Origin: Lutibacter sp.
GTDB taxonomy: Bacteria; Bacteroidota; Bacteroidia; Flavobacteriales; Flavobacteriaceae
Length of the DNA: 13,155 nucleotides
Assembly (NCBI GenBank): GCA_030599055.1
Contig: JAUVOS010000050.1
Span: forward strand, 1-13,155
Direction: 5' to 3'
Part shown: positions 1-6,973 of the stretch, one piece after another
Numbering within the stretch: the first letter of the stretch is position 1
Layout of the letters: every line of letters begins with the position of its first letter
Translations under genes and position numbers: made by a program
The notes under the pieces: generated by a model
Database searches by the model: none
Told to the model about the DNA's origin: nothing
What the model saw: the letters and a program-made list of their open reading frames with translations, nothing else

Positions 1-571
1 CGTTATTCCAATCATATCCAACTCCATAAGCTTGTGGCGCCATCCCTTTTGCTGCTGAAACAACACCTGAGGCAATTATTGTTCCCATAACATGAGCTGA
101 ATGATCACTCAATGTGGCACCGTCACCACCGGCTGAAAATCTATCCGTACCACCGGCACCATCATATTCTTGATGTGTAACTCTGGCAATACCACCATCC
201 CAAACAAAGGCTGTCATATTTTGACCTTCTACATTTAAACCCAAACCGCCACCACTATGCAACTGATTAGCTCTTGTGGTTTTAGCAGCATTTAAATTGG
301 TTGTTCTGTAATACAAAGGTTTTCCTTCTTTTGAAACTCGTTGGAGTTCATAGAAAACGCCGTCTTTTTTAAATTTAACTTTCCAATTATTAATTACGGC
401 TAATCTTAAAGCTTCATCTTTTTCTTCTTGGTATTGTTGTGAAAAACTATTAGACATCTCAAGTAATTTTTCGATATCATAGTTTGATGTAATTTGTTGT
501 TTTTGTTGCTTCGTTTGTGCGTATGAAATTGAAAAAACGAAAACGAGTACTAATAAAAGTATATTTTTCAT
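1..571 (-). CDS. Secreted S8 (subtilisin-like) serine peptidase, N-terminal part, cut by window edge
   Basis: Reading the minus strand from the ATG at 571 gives 190 codons without a stop, running off the left edge. Residues 1-18 are a signal peptide (short basic start, hydrophobic LLLVLVFVFSIS, then YAQ as cleavage site), so the product is exported. A polar, Gln/Glu-rich propeptide-like stretch follows (about 20-100). The peptidase domain then begins: AFVWDGG gives the catalytic Asp at residue 125, and DHSAHVMGTI gives the catalytic His at 157, matching the HGTHVAGT motif of the subtilase family. The catalytic Ser and any C-terminal sorting domain lie outside the window. The gene lies 50 bp downstream of another S8 peptidase, and no terminator is seen between them, so co-transcription is possible. 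The two proteins are not close copies: their Asp and His motifs and N-terminal regions differ. Family call is firm; the substrate is unknown. Confidence 0.88.
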   Translation of the reverse strand, partial: MKNILLLVLVFVFSISYAQTKQQKQQITSNYDIEKLLEMSNSFSQQYQEEKDEALRLAVINNWKVKFKKDGVFYELQRVSKEGKPLYYRTTNLNAAKTTRANQLHSGGGLGLNVEGQNMTAFVWDGGIARVTHQEYDGAGGTDRFSAGGDGATLSDHSAHVMGTIIASGVVSAAKGMAPQAYGVGYDWNN

Positions 572-592
572 GTTGTTGTGTTTGATGAGTTG

Positions 593-600
593 CAAATTAA
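593..600 (-). promoter_or_regulatory. Weak candidate -7 element for the partial subtilase
   Basis: TTAATTTG on the minus strand differs at one position from the Bacteroidota -7 box TAnnTTTG and lies 21 bp before the ATG at 571, the same spacing as for the better promoters here. No TTG is found at the expected -33 distance, so this may be chance and the gene may instead be read from the upstream protease promoter. Confidence 0.25.
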
Positions 601-621
601 GTATTTTTTTTATTCTTAATT

Positions 622-2229
622 TTATTGTTTAATAAATTTTTGTGTAAGTCTTTTATCGTCAGATTTTATATGAATTAAATAGATGCTTTTTTCTAATAGT
701 GATACATCGATTATATTAATAGGCTGTGTCATTTTTTTGATGTGTATAATTTTCCCCAAAATATCATATATCTCAAGTGTTGCATTTTCATAATCTTGCA
801 ATTCTACAAAGAGTTTGTTTTCTGTTGGATTTGGGTAAATACTAACCCCAAATAATTCATTTTCTGCTACTTCGAGCGCGTTATAATATGCAAGTTCAAG
901 ATTTGGGATGCCATATCCATAATGATCATCAGGGTTATTATAAAGATGAGCCGACTCACGAATCATTTGCATTATTTCAAAGCTAGTTTTTGTGGGAAAA
1001 GCTTGCCAAAAACAAGCGACAGCTCCTGTCATTACCGGTGACGAAAAAGAGGTGCCACTACCAGTTGTTACATAGCCACTACTACTTACAATGGTTGTAG
1101 AAGATCCCTTTGCATCAACATCAGGTTTTATCCTTCCGTCAGAAGTTGGTCCATAAGAGCTAAATCCTGCAATGCTACCATTTGAGTCAACAGCCCCAAC
1201 CGTAAAAACATTGTGTCCATCAGCAGGAGAAGTTATATAATGCCAAGAACTATTCCCGGAATTACCTGCGGAATTACAGATTATCATTCCTTTAGTTGCT
1301 GCGATGTCAGCACCACGTGTGATAAAGGTGGTATTACCATCCATATCAGCGTATGTATAATCATATCTTGAGTCGTCAAACTCACTATAACCGAGAGATG
1401 TATTAATCACGTCAACACCATTATAATCTGCTAATTCGGCTGCTTCTACCCAGTAGCTTTCTTCTAATGGGGTTTCACTTGTATTATCTTCAGTAATATA
1501 AAGGTAGAATTCAGCATCTATAGCAGTGCCAACTATTTGACCATCTACAAATCCACCAATTGTTGACAAAACAGAAACGCCGTGTGTACCACGGTCATAT
1601 ATATTTGTATTTCTTTCAATAAAATTATAGCCTCCTAATATTTGATCGTTATTTCTTATATGGGAAAATGCATTAAATGTATCTACACCAGGAAAACCAT
1701 TATCTAGAACAGCTATCATCATACCTTCTCCGGTATAATCTAACTGGTGTAAAAAATCTACTCTTATTTGATGCGCTTGATTATAGGAACCACCGTAATT
1801 ATATATAGTTTTTGTGACTGTTTCATTTGAAAACTTATCATAACGATTTTTAACAGGATTGGCTTTTGTATTTAAATTATCAGCGGCAAACTCAATATAT
1901 GCAACAAATGATAAATCAACAAGTGTATTTACGTCAGCTTCAGTGCCTAAAACATGCACTGCATTCATCCATTTTGAAGTTGCTTTAACGGTGATTCCGT
2001 TATAATTTTCCACTTGATCAACATACGATTGTGTAATGGGAACATCAGTTTCGTCAAGAGCAATCCCTTGGTTAGCTCTGCGATCTAACGAACGCTGAGT
2101 AAGCATGCTAAGAGGATTTGCAAGATAGGTTGCAACATCTTGTTTATCATTAAAATAAACCCATGCATGTTCTTGGGAAAATACTAATTGAGAAAGTAAA
2201 CAAGCAACTATTAAGATACTAAATTTCAT
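622..2229 (-). CDS. Secreted S8 (subtilisin-like) serine peptidase with T9SS type A sorting domain
   Basis: The 535-residue product starts with a signal peptide (MKFSILIVACLLSQLVFSQ) and should leave the cell through the type IX system. The catalytic triad is visible: Asp176 in AVLDNG, His216 in RGTHGVSVLS, Ser394 in GTSFSSP, plus the oxyanion-hole Asn323 in NSAGNSG. Residues about 20-120 resemble an inhibitor-type propeptide. The C-terminus (from about residue 463, SIYPNP) is a T9SS type A sorting domain with the usual short beta strands ending in a basic tail. I chose the ATG at 2229. An in-frame TTG at 2253 would add eight residues, but it lies inside the -7 promoter box (2251-2258), upstream of any plausible transcript start, and would spoil the signal peptide. 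Likely role: extracellular protein breakdown or processing of secreted proteins. Substrate unknown. Confidence 0.95.
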   Translation of the reverse strand: MKFSILIVACLLSQLVFSQEHAWVYFNDKQDVATYLANPLSMLTQRSLDRRANQGIALDETDVPITQSYVDQVENYNGITVKATSKWMNAVHVLGTEADVNTLVDLSFVAYIEFAADNLNTKANPVKNRYDKFSNETVTKTIYNYGGSYNQAHQIRVDFLHQLDYTGEGMMIAVLDNGFPGVDTFNAFSHIRNNDQILGGYNFIERNTNIYDRGTHGVSVLSTIGGFVDGQIVGTAIDAEFYLYITEDNTSETPLEESYWVEAAELADYNGVDVINTSLGYSEFDDSRYDYTYADMDGNTTFITRGADIAATKGMIICNSAGNSGNSSWHYITSPADGHNVFTVGAVDSNGSIAGFSSYGPTSDGRIKPDVDAKGSSTTIVSSSGYVTTGSGTSFSSPVMTGAVACFWQAFPTKTSFEIMQMIRESAHLYNNPDDHYGYGIPNLELAYYNALEVAENELFGVSIYPNPTENKLFVELQDYENATLEIYDILGKIIHIKKMTQPINIIDVSLLEKSIYLIHIKSDDKRLTQKFIKQ

Positions 2230-2250
2230 GATATGATTTTTAAGAATCGA

Positions 2251-2285
2251 CAAAAGTAATTAATTTTGTTTAGACACTAACTCAA
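2251..2285 (-). promoter_or_regulatory. Bacteroidota-type promoter of the T9SS subtilase
   Basis: On the minus strand TACTTTTG (2258 to 2251) fits the -7 consensus TAnnTTTG exactly. A TTG at 2285-2283 lies 24 bp upstream, slightly longer than the usual 17-23 bp. The box ends 21 bp before the ATG at 2229, leaving a very short leader. Confidence 0.6.
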
Positions 2286-2341
2286 TTAATTGTTAAAAGA
2301 CTAAATTTTCTGTTTCTGTTTAGCCACTTCTGTTTTTTCAT

Positions 2342-2474
2342 GCAAAGAACGCAAAGCCTTTAAAACTATTATATTATGCAAAGCTCGCAAAGAAATAAAT
2401 GCTCCGCATTCATAAAACTTTGCGTTCTTGGCGTATTAAAAATCAACCTAATTTCTTTGCGGGCCTTTGCGTGG
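2342..2474. repeat. Nested GCAAAG inverted-repeat cluster
   Basis: Four related blocks sit in the divergent intergenic region. Block A (2342-2356, GCAAAGAACGCAAAG) is matched in inverse by A' (2418-2434, 14 of 15 bases). Block B (2378-2396, GCAAAGCTCGCAAAGAAAT) is matched in inverse by B' (2451-2470, one insertion and about two changes). The order is A-B-A'-B', so the two stems interleave and cannot both form as simple hairpins. Within each block GCAAAG itself recurs. It has no believable gene; a 62-codon frame at 2399-2587 just crosses the repeat. It resembles a dispersed intergenic repeat; the function is unknown. Confidence 0.7.
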
Positions 2475-2639
2475 GAAACATTTTTAAAAAAACCTTACGG
2501 GTGAATAGTTCCAATTTTCTTCTTAATAAATTATGGTGTAGTATTGAATTAAAAAATAAAATATTGAGTGTTTTAAAAGGAGTTTAAAATGTAATTACAG
2601 TATCAGTTTTAGAATTTTATTAAAAAAACACACCTGTTA

Positions 2640-2673
2640 TTGTTTTAGTTTATGATAATTTTTTCTATATTTG
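2640..2673 (+). promoter_or_regulatory. Bacteroidota-type promoter of the T9SS cargo gene
   Basis: TATATTTG at 2666-2673 fits the -7 consensus TAnnTTTG exactly, with TTG at 2640-2642 (23 bp spacing) as the -33 element. The ATG lies 30 bp downstream at 2704, a spacing like that of the other promoters here. The in-frame TTG at 2671 is part of this box and is not a start codon. Confidence 0.7.
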
Positions 2674-2703
2674 TATAATATTAATTTTAAATCTTTAAAT
2701 AAA

Positions 2704-3672
2704 ATGAAAAAAAATTATTTTTTAGTGATGCTTTTTGCATTTATTATGGTGAGCTTAAATGCTCAGACTATTGAGTTCCAAGATGACATGGAAAGTTATA
2801 CTGACGGACAACCTATATACCAAGATCATTGGACTGACTGGGGTTGTAGTGGCACTTGTTCTGTTCTTTCTTCTTCTACTTATGCACGATCAGGTTCTTT
2901 GTCTGGTTGGGTATGGGATGACACAACTAATTTTGTTGATGGAGTTTTAGACATGGGTAACAAAATATTTGGTACTTGGGGTCTTGAATTTTGGATGTAT
3001 GTTCCTGCAGGTAAAGGTGGATATTTTAACGTACAAGGTCAAGTTCCCATCGGAGGTGGTGAATGGGCAGTAGGTAATATTTATTTTTATGAATTAGCAG
3101 AAGGATCTGCTGGGGCAGGTTATGTAGACCTTGGTATAAGTGATCCTGCTTTATGGCTTGATTTTACATATCCGGAAGATAAATGGTTCCAAGTTATTAT
3201 AAATGTTGATATTTCAACAGGTATCAGTGCTTCTACTTGGCAATTTTTCGTAGATGGTGTTGAAGCAACAGATGGTTTTGAGCCTTTTGCTTCTTATGAT
3301 GCAGAAGGGGTGCAAAGTGAATATCCTACAGCCTTAGGAGGTATTGATTTCTACACAATTGATGCTAACAACTCTTACTATTTGGATGATTTCCTCTATC
3401 AAGATGAATTTATAGAGCCTGGTTCAGGTGTTGAGGAAATAGAAGCTAAAGGCTTCTCTGCTTATCCAAACCCTGTGAATGATGTATTAAACCTACGTGC
3501 TGACGAAGCAATTACTAGTGTTACTATTCATAATCTATTAGGACAACAAGTTTACACAGCTGATATCAATGCGATTCAAGCTACTGTAGATATGTCAAGT
3601 TTTGCGAATGGTGCATACTTTGTAACTGTAAACATTGGTGCTACAGAAGGAACAATTAAAGTTATGAAATAA
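2704..3672 (+). CDS. Secreted T9SS cargo protein with probable concanavalin-A-like domain
   Basis: The 322-residue product has a signal peptide (MKKNYFLVMLFAFIMVSLNAQ, cleaved near residue 20). Residues about 23-235 look like a jelly-roll/LamG-like beta sandwich: it opens with FQDDMESYTDG, has alternating aromatic strands (WGLEFWMYVP, WFQVIINVDI, WQFFVDGVE) and ends in YYLDDFLYQD, a pattern common in secreted Bacteroidota lectin-like proteins. Cys48 and Cys52 (WGCSGTC) may form a disulfide. Residues 251-322 are a T9SS type A sorting domain (AYPNPVNDVLNL, NLLGQQVY, FANGAYFVTV, ending in KVMK). I took the ATG at 2704, not the in-frame TTG at 2671, because the TTG is inside the -7 promoter box and the ATG starts a clean signal peptide. 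No catalytic residues are recognisable, so binding or an uncharacterised enzyme role are both open. It stands alone, divergent from the proteases. Confidence 0.9.
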   Translation: MKKNYFLVMLFAFIMVSLNAQTIEFQDDMESYTDGQPIYQDHWTDWGCSGTCSVLSSSTYARSGSLSGWVWDDTTNFVDGVLDMGNKIFGTWGLEFWMYVPAGKGGYFNVQGQVPIGGGEWAVGNIYFYELAEGSAGAGYVDLGISDPALWLDFTYPEDKWFQVIINVDISTGISASTWQFFVDGVEATDGFEPFASYDAEGVQSEYPTALGGIDFYTIDANNSYYLDDFLYQDEFIEPGSGVEEIEAKGFSAYPNPVNDVLNLRADEAITSVTIHNLLGQQVYTADINAIQATVDMSSFANGAYFVTVNIGATEGTIKVMK

Positions 3673-3673
3673 A

Positions 3674-3705
3674 TACTTATCAATATAAGTACTTTATTTT
3701 AAAGT
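3674..3705 (+). repeat. Two short perfect hairpins right after the T9SS cargo gene
   Basis: TACTTAT (3674-3680) pairs with ATAAGTA (3685-3691) across a 4-base loop. ACTTTA (3691-3696) pairs with TAAAGT (3700-3705). They lie between the stop codon and the main terminator, and may protect the transcript 3' end or be chance in AT-rich DNA. Confidence 0.4.
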
Positions 3706-3710
3706 ATAAA

Positions 3711-3744
3711 AAACCTTAAGCTTGTAAAAGCTTAGGGTTTTTTT
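3711..3744 (+). terminator. Rho-independent terminator of the T9SS cargo gene
   Basis: AAACCTTAAGCTT (3711-3723) and AAGCTTAGGGTTT (3728-3740) form a 13-bp stem with one G-U pair and a GTAA loop, followed by a run of T (3738-3744). It lies 38 bp after the stop codon. An A run on the left also allows it to work on the minus strand. Confidence 0.85.
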
Positions 3745-4449
3745 GTGAAAGTAAATTAAAATAATAAACCAAACTTTTGAGAACTAATTACTTTAGAACC
3801 TACTATATAACTAAACTACATTTTTGAATAAAAAAGCAACTAAAATAACAAAGTTAAGGATGCTTATAGTATCAAAAAATAGTGTGGTCTAGTTATATGA
3901 TAGTTAAAAAAACAAATAACAATAATCAAATAACAAATAAATTATAATACCGAGAATTTTAATAATCACTCTATATTAGAATAGTATAAACTCACAAAAT
4001 TCATCTGAGTAGTTTGTTTTTTTGTATTTTAACTTTTGTGATTTATTTGACGTTTGTGATTTGATATTTGGAATTTAATAAGCAAACAATAAATAAAGGA
4101 TACTTATAATTATTAAAATAGATAATATGTGCATCGCGCATTGATGGACTAAATTCGGTATAAGGTTTTAGTTTTCTTTGGGCTTGATGAATTTTACCAA
4201 TTACTCACGCTACTTTATTTTTTATAAGGTGTTCGTGAACCTCCTTTGTCGGTTTCTTGTTAAATTTTCTCGAATTAACTAGTTAGTCGTACTAAAATTT
4301 AGCTTCGAATATAAAAAAATCCATCTAAGCTGTATAAACGCTTAGACAGAACTCACGTTTTAAGTTACAGGATCTACTCCGTTTGATTAGACATAAATTG
4401 AGTGAGATATTTTTTTAACGCTAACTCGAATATTATTTGTTTAATAAAA
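3745..4449. other. Gene-free AT-rich region with degenerate repeats
   Basis: No frame of useful length has coding character on either strand. What can be seen: an imperfect inverted pair at about 3802-3820 and 3883-3905 (around CTATATAACTA); a 26-28 bp imperfect direct repeat at 3855-3882 and 4095-4121 (AAGGATGCTTATAG against AAGGATACTTATAA); CAAAT/TTTG-rich arms between them; a perfect 10-bp palindrome TAACTAGTTA (4276-4285); and a 7-bp stem TCTAAGC/GCTTAGA (4324-4330 with 4340-4346). It could be an eroded mobile element or an untranslated spacer. It separates the plus-strand secreted-protein gene from the minus-strand Sus operon. Confidence 0.55.
3913..4072. repeat. Imperfect CAAAT/TTTG inverted-repeat arms
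   Basis: The left arm contains CAAATAACAA twice (3913-3922 and 3927-3936). The right arm contains TTTGTGATTT twice (4035-4044 and 4053-4062) followed by TTTGATATTTGG. Read on the other strand the right arm is likewise CAAAT-A-CAA-like, so the arms form a loose inverted repeat about 100 bp apart. The AT bias makes some of this expected by chance. Confidence 0.35.
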
Positions 4450-4613
4450 GGTATTAAACCTCAGGGTATCCCGATAACTATCGGGACTGAACCCAATAAA
4501 AGGAATCGACCTATCACGCTAAAGGCGTGACAGGAAAGGTCGAGGTATTAACCAATAACCCGCTAAAAAAGCGGGATTAGTTCGGCGAACTTAAAAATTG
4601 AAATAATTTTTAA
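4450..4613. ncRNA. Candidate structured non-coding element with nested hairpins
   Basis: Six stems are packed into about 165 bp. ACCTC (4458-4462) pairs with GAGGT (4542-4546) and encloses two hairpins. The first is GGGT/ACCC (4464-4467 with 4491-4494) capped by TCCCGATA/TATCGGGA (4469-4476 with 4479-4486). The second is GACCT/AGGTC (4508-4512 with 4537-4541) capped by TCACGC/GCGTGA (4514-4519 with 4525-4530). Together they make a three-way junction. Downstream are CCCGCT/AGCGGG (4559-4564 with 4570-4575), GTTC/GAAC (4580-4583 with 4587-4590) and TTAAAAATT/AATTTTTAA (4591-4599 with 4605-4613). GGTATTAA(A)CC appears at 4450-4460 and again at 4544-4553, bordering the junction. No frame codes through it. 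The strand is undecided, since perfect pairing works either way. It could be a dispersed repeat, a remnant of a mobile element end, or a real RNA; no known RNA family was recognised. Confidence 0.45.
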
Positions 4614-4647
4614 GAGTCTCACAAATAAAATTGCATTAAAATTAGAA

Positions 4648-4678
4648 CAAAAAAAAACTCCCATTTCTGAGAGTTTTT
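4648..4678 (-). terminator. Rho-independent terminator of the complete Sus-like operon
   Basis: On the minus strand AAAAACTCTC (4678-4669) pairs with GGGAGTTTTT (4662-4653) with one G-U pair and a six-base loop, followed by a run of T down to about 4649. It lies 17 bp past the stop codon of the last gene of the unit. Confidence 0.85.
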
Positions 4679-4695
4679 CCATTTAGTTAATTCAA

Positions 4696-5286
4696 TTAGA
4701 AATTCATGAAAATGATAACATAAGAAAATGGTGATTCAAAATAAATACCGGTTGCTATTGTTGCAGCGACATTGTCTTTTGAAATTACACGCCCGTCACT
4801 CATCTCTAGTTCTAAACGAACCTCAATAAATGTTGGTGTAGTAAAGGTGGCTGTTGAAAATGAATCAACTACATCTTGCGTCCCAAAAGTTATTTCATGT
4901 GATGGCAAGTCATTATCACTTATAGTTGTAAATTCAGCAGCAGGAAGTGTCAACATTAAATGTTCACTGGTTGCTACGTCTTCATCATCTAATAAAGGAT
5001 CTGTAGCAAGTTGATCTTGATAAACACCTACATAAACTCTAACTTCTTTAAAATCGGGATCAATATCTCCGTTCGCTTCTTGCACCTCAATAGTAAATTG
5101 AATGGTATTCATATCGGGGTTGCTGTTGACCATAAACTCCCCTGGAGGGCTTAAGGTTCTTAATATAGCACCAGATCTATCTACGTTTTGTAATAGTTCA
5201 TCTACAGCATTATCGCTTTCTGTACACGAAATTGTTACGCTAATCAATACTAGCATAAGCAATACTGTTTTAAATATATTCTTCAT
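4696..5286 (-). CDS. Unassigned lipoprotein, third gene of the complete SusC/SusD operon
   Basis: The 196-residue product has a lipoprotein signal (MKNIFKTVLLMLVLISVTIS, then Cys21), so it should be lipid-anchored; the acidic TESDN following the Cys is compatible with export to the outer face. The mature part is rich in beta-strand patterns and Asp/Glu/Thr, has no further Cys, and ends in the hydrophobic stretch FSYVIIFMNF. I recognise no family. It is the last gene of a three-gene unit, 19 bp after the SusD gene and just before a terminator. The position is that of SusE/SusF-like accessory surface binders, which is an inference from context only. The first seven residues match those of the SusD at 10946-12379, but this is confined to the leader peptide. 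Confidence 0.85.
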   Translation of the reverse strand: MKNIFKTVLLMLVLISVTISCTESDNAVDELLQNVDRSGAILRTLSPPGEFMVNSNPDMNTIQFTIEVQEANGDIDPDFKEVRVYVGVYQDQLATDPLLDDEDVATSEHLMLTLPAAEFTTISDNDLPSHEITFGTQDVVDSFSTATFTTPTFIEVRLELEMSDGRVISKDNVAATIATGIYFESPFSYVIIFMNF

Positions 5287-5305
5287 AATTATAAGTTTTT
5301 AAAAA

Positions 5306-6955
5306 TTAATTTGCAGCTGGAAATCCAGGTGAAGCAGGGTTAGTATCCCAAAATACCTGTATATCAACATTTGGTTTTTGTACGATATTATTATTCACAT
5401 CAGCCTCACTAGAAGGATAAAGGAAAGATCTAACAAAATTACCACCGTTTGGCTCTATATTATATTGCAGTGAGGTTGGATATCCTGTTCTCCTATAAAA
5501 ATTATAAGCATCAGCTCCGTTTCCATAGTGTGCTACAAAATATTGTACTGATAGCAACTCCCATTTATCTGCATCACTGGCACTATTAAAGTCAGCGCCA
5601 ACATTTGCGATATATCCATTAACTTCTGAGGCTGTAGGAGCAAAACTCGCATCAGAATCAGGATCTAATGTTCTAAATGTCATAACTTTGTCTATAGATT
5701 TTATTAAAGAAGCCTCTAAAGGTCCCCAACCGTTTGCAGGATTGCTAAGCATAGCCATTTCAGCTTTCATCAAGTCAACCCAAGAAGCTAACATTAAAGG
5801 TGTAATTCCGGCACCTTGACCTCCATCACCTAAGGTTATAGGTGTAAAATCATCATCATCAAATTTTCCACCGGCAGGATAAACTCCAACAGCAGTTCTT
5901 CTAAAACTGTCTGGTGGGATACCTTCTGCATTACCGTGATCACGACCCCAATAACCTTCCGCAACACTACAGAAAACCATGTCTGCAGGATAGTGAGCAG
6001 GGCGGCCTTGCACTGAACAAGGTAATTGTGCTTGATTAGGTGCACAACCATTTCCAGGTGTACAATCTACTTGTCTGTAAAAATAGTATCTCATTCTAGG
6101 ATCTTCATCAAACAACATTTCATCCATCAACCAGTTAGATCTGTAATTTCCGGCGCCGGTAGCAGTATAATCATCGTCATATGCATCGTGTCGTGTATTT
6201 GGACTTGCAATATTCGTTCCGTAACGAAATTGAAAATCGTCTGCTGAAGTGCCAATATAGTTTCCAGAGGCAACAATAGCATCAAATTTGCTGGCAGCAC
6301 TTCCATCTACTAAACGAGTATTTACATAAGCACGCATTTTTAAGGTGTTTACTAATTTTTCCCATTTAGAAAAATTATTACCATAGAAAAAGTCATTTTG
6401 TAAATTAGGACCGTCTGCTTGTAAATAGCCCATAGCACTATCAAGCATAGCTATAGCAGCTTCATAAACAGCTGCATCATCATCGGTATGTGGAAAAGGG
6501 AACTCCTCTGGTTTAGTAGCTTCGCTTAAAGGAATATCTCCAAAGAAATCTACTAAAGTAAGTAGCGTATATGCTTTAAGAACCTTCATAACACCTATGT
6601 GTTTATTAGATTCTAAATTAACGGCTAAACCTTCGGCTGCCTTTATATCAGAAAACATACGTTGATAGGCAACATCCCATTCATAACTGGTATAAACAGC
6701 AGCAAAATTATTAATATACTGTCTTCCAAACATATACTCTAGTCTGGTTAATTCTGAACCGTTTTCGCCCATATTATGTGTAAATTTGACAAAATCAATT
6801 TGTATCGCGTTTAAAAAACGATCTAAATTAGCTTTGTCTAACGTGATATCGTTAGGATCATCTAGTAAATCTAAATTGAGTACGTCGTCACATGAATTAA
6901 CAGCGAACCCAAGTAGAAGTAATAGAAAAATTGAAATTTTATTAAATTTTTTCAT
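5306..6955 (-). CDS. SusD/RagB-family outer-membrane substrate-binding lipoprotein (SusD-like_2 type)
   Basis: The 549-residue protein has a lipoprotein signal ending at Cys22 (FAVNSC) followed by acidic DD, the type of surface-export signal seen in Bacteroidota. The opening LNLDLLDDPNDITLD and the closing part (485-549: YRRTGYP, a FLYP..E..VNNN motif, then VFWDTNP) are hallmarks of the SusD-like_2 subfamily of nutrient-binding lipoproteins. SusD proteins bind the ligand on the cell surface and act as the lid of the SusC channel. The central region has four Cys within about 35 residues (DCTPGNGC, LPC, VFC), which could form two disulfides outside the cell. The gene follows SusC by 18 bp, and its lipoprotein neighbour is 19 bp further, so all three are almost surely one operon. 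The ligand is unknown. This SusD belongs to a different branch from the one at 10946-12379. Confidence 0.93.
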   Translation of the reverse strand: MKKFNKISIFLLLLLGFAVNSCDDVLNLDLLDDPNDITLDKANLDRFLNAIQIDFVKFTHNMGENGSELTRLEYMFGRQYINNFAAVYTSYEWDVAYQRMFSDIKAAEGLAVNLESNKHIGVMKVLKAYTLLTLVDFFGDIPLSEATKPEEFPFPHTDDDAAVYEAAIAMLDSAMGYLQADGPNLQNDFFYGNNFSKWEKLVNTLKMRAYVNTRLVDGSAASKFDAIVASGNYIGTSADDFQFRYGTNIASPNTRHDAYDDDYTATGAGNYRSNWLMDEMLFDEDPRMRYYFYRQVDCTPGNGCAPNQAQLPCSVQGRPAHYPADMVFCSVAEGYWGRDHGNAEGIPPDSFRRTAVGVYPAGGKFDDDDFTPITLGDGGQGAGITPLMLASWVDLMKAEMAMLSNPANGWGPLEASLIKSIDKVMTFRTLDPDSDASFAPTASEVNGYIANVGADFNSASDADKWELLSVQYFVAHYGNGADAYNFYRRTGYPTSLQYNIEPNGGNFVRSFLYPSSEADVNNNIVQKPNVDIQVFWDTNPASPGFPAAN

Positions 6956-6973
6956 TTTGTATTATTTTTAAAA

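Noticed and set aside
2399..2587. A 62-codon plus-strand open frame in the intergenic region
   Set aside because: It runs through the GCAAAG repeats, has no family likeness, no fitting promoter box and a composition unlike neighbouring genes.
3913..4062. Possible CRISPR-like short repeats (CAAATAACAA, TTTGTGATTT)
   Set aside because: Only two copies of each, 10 bp long and in inverse orientation, with no regular spacers and no cas genes.
4772..5302. Two plus-strand open frames of 66-80 codons opposite the lipoprotein gene
   Set aside because: They are antisense to a gene with a clear lipoprotein signal, operon position and terminator, and have no signal of their own.
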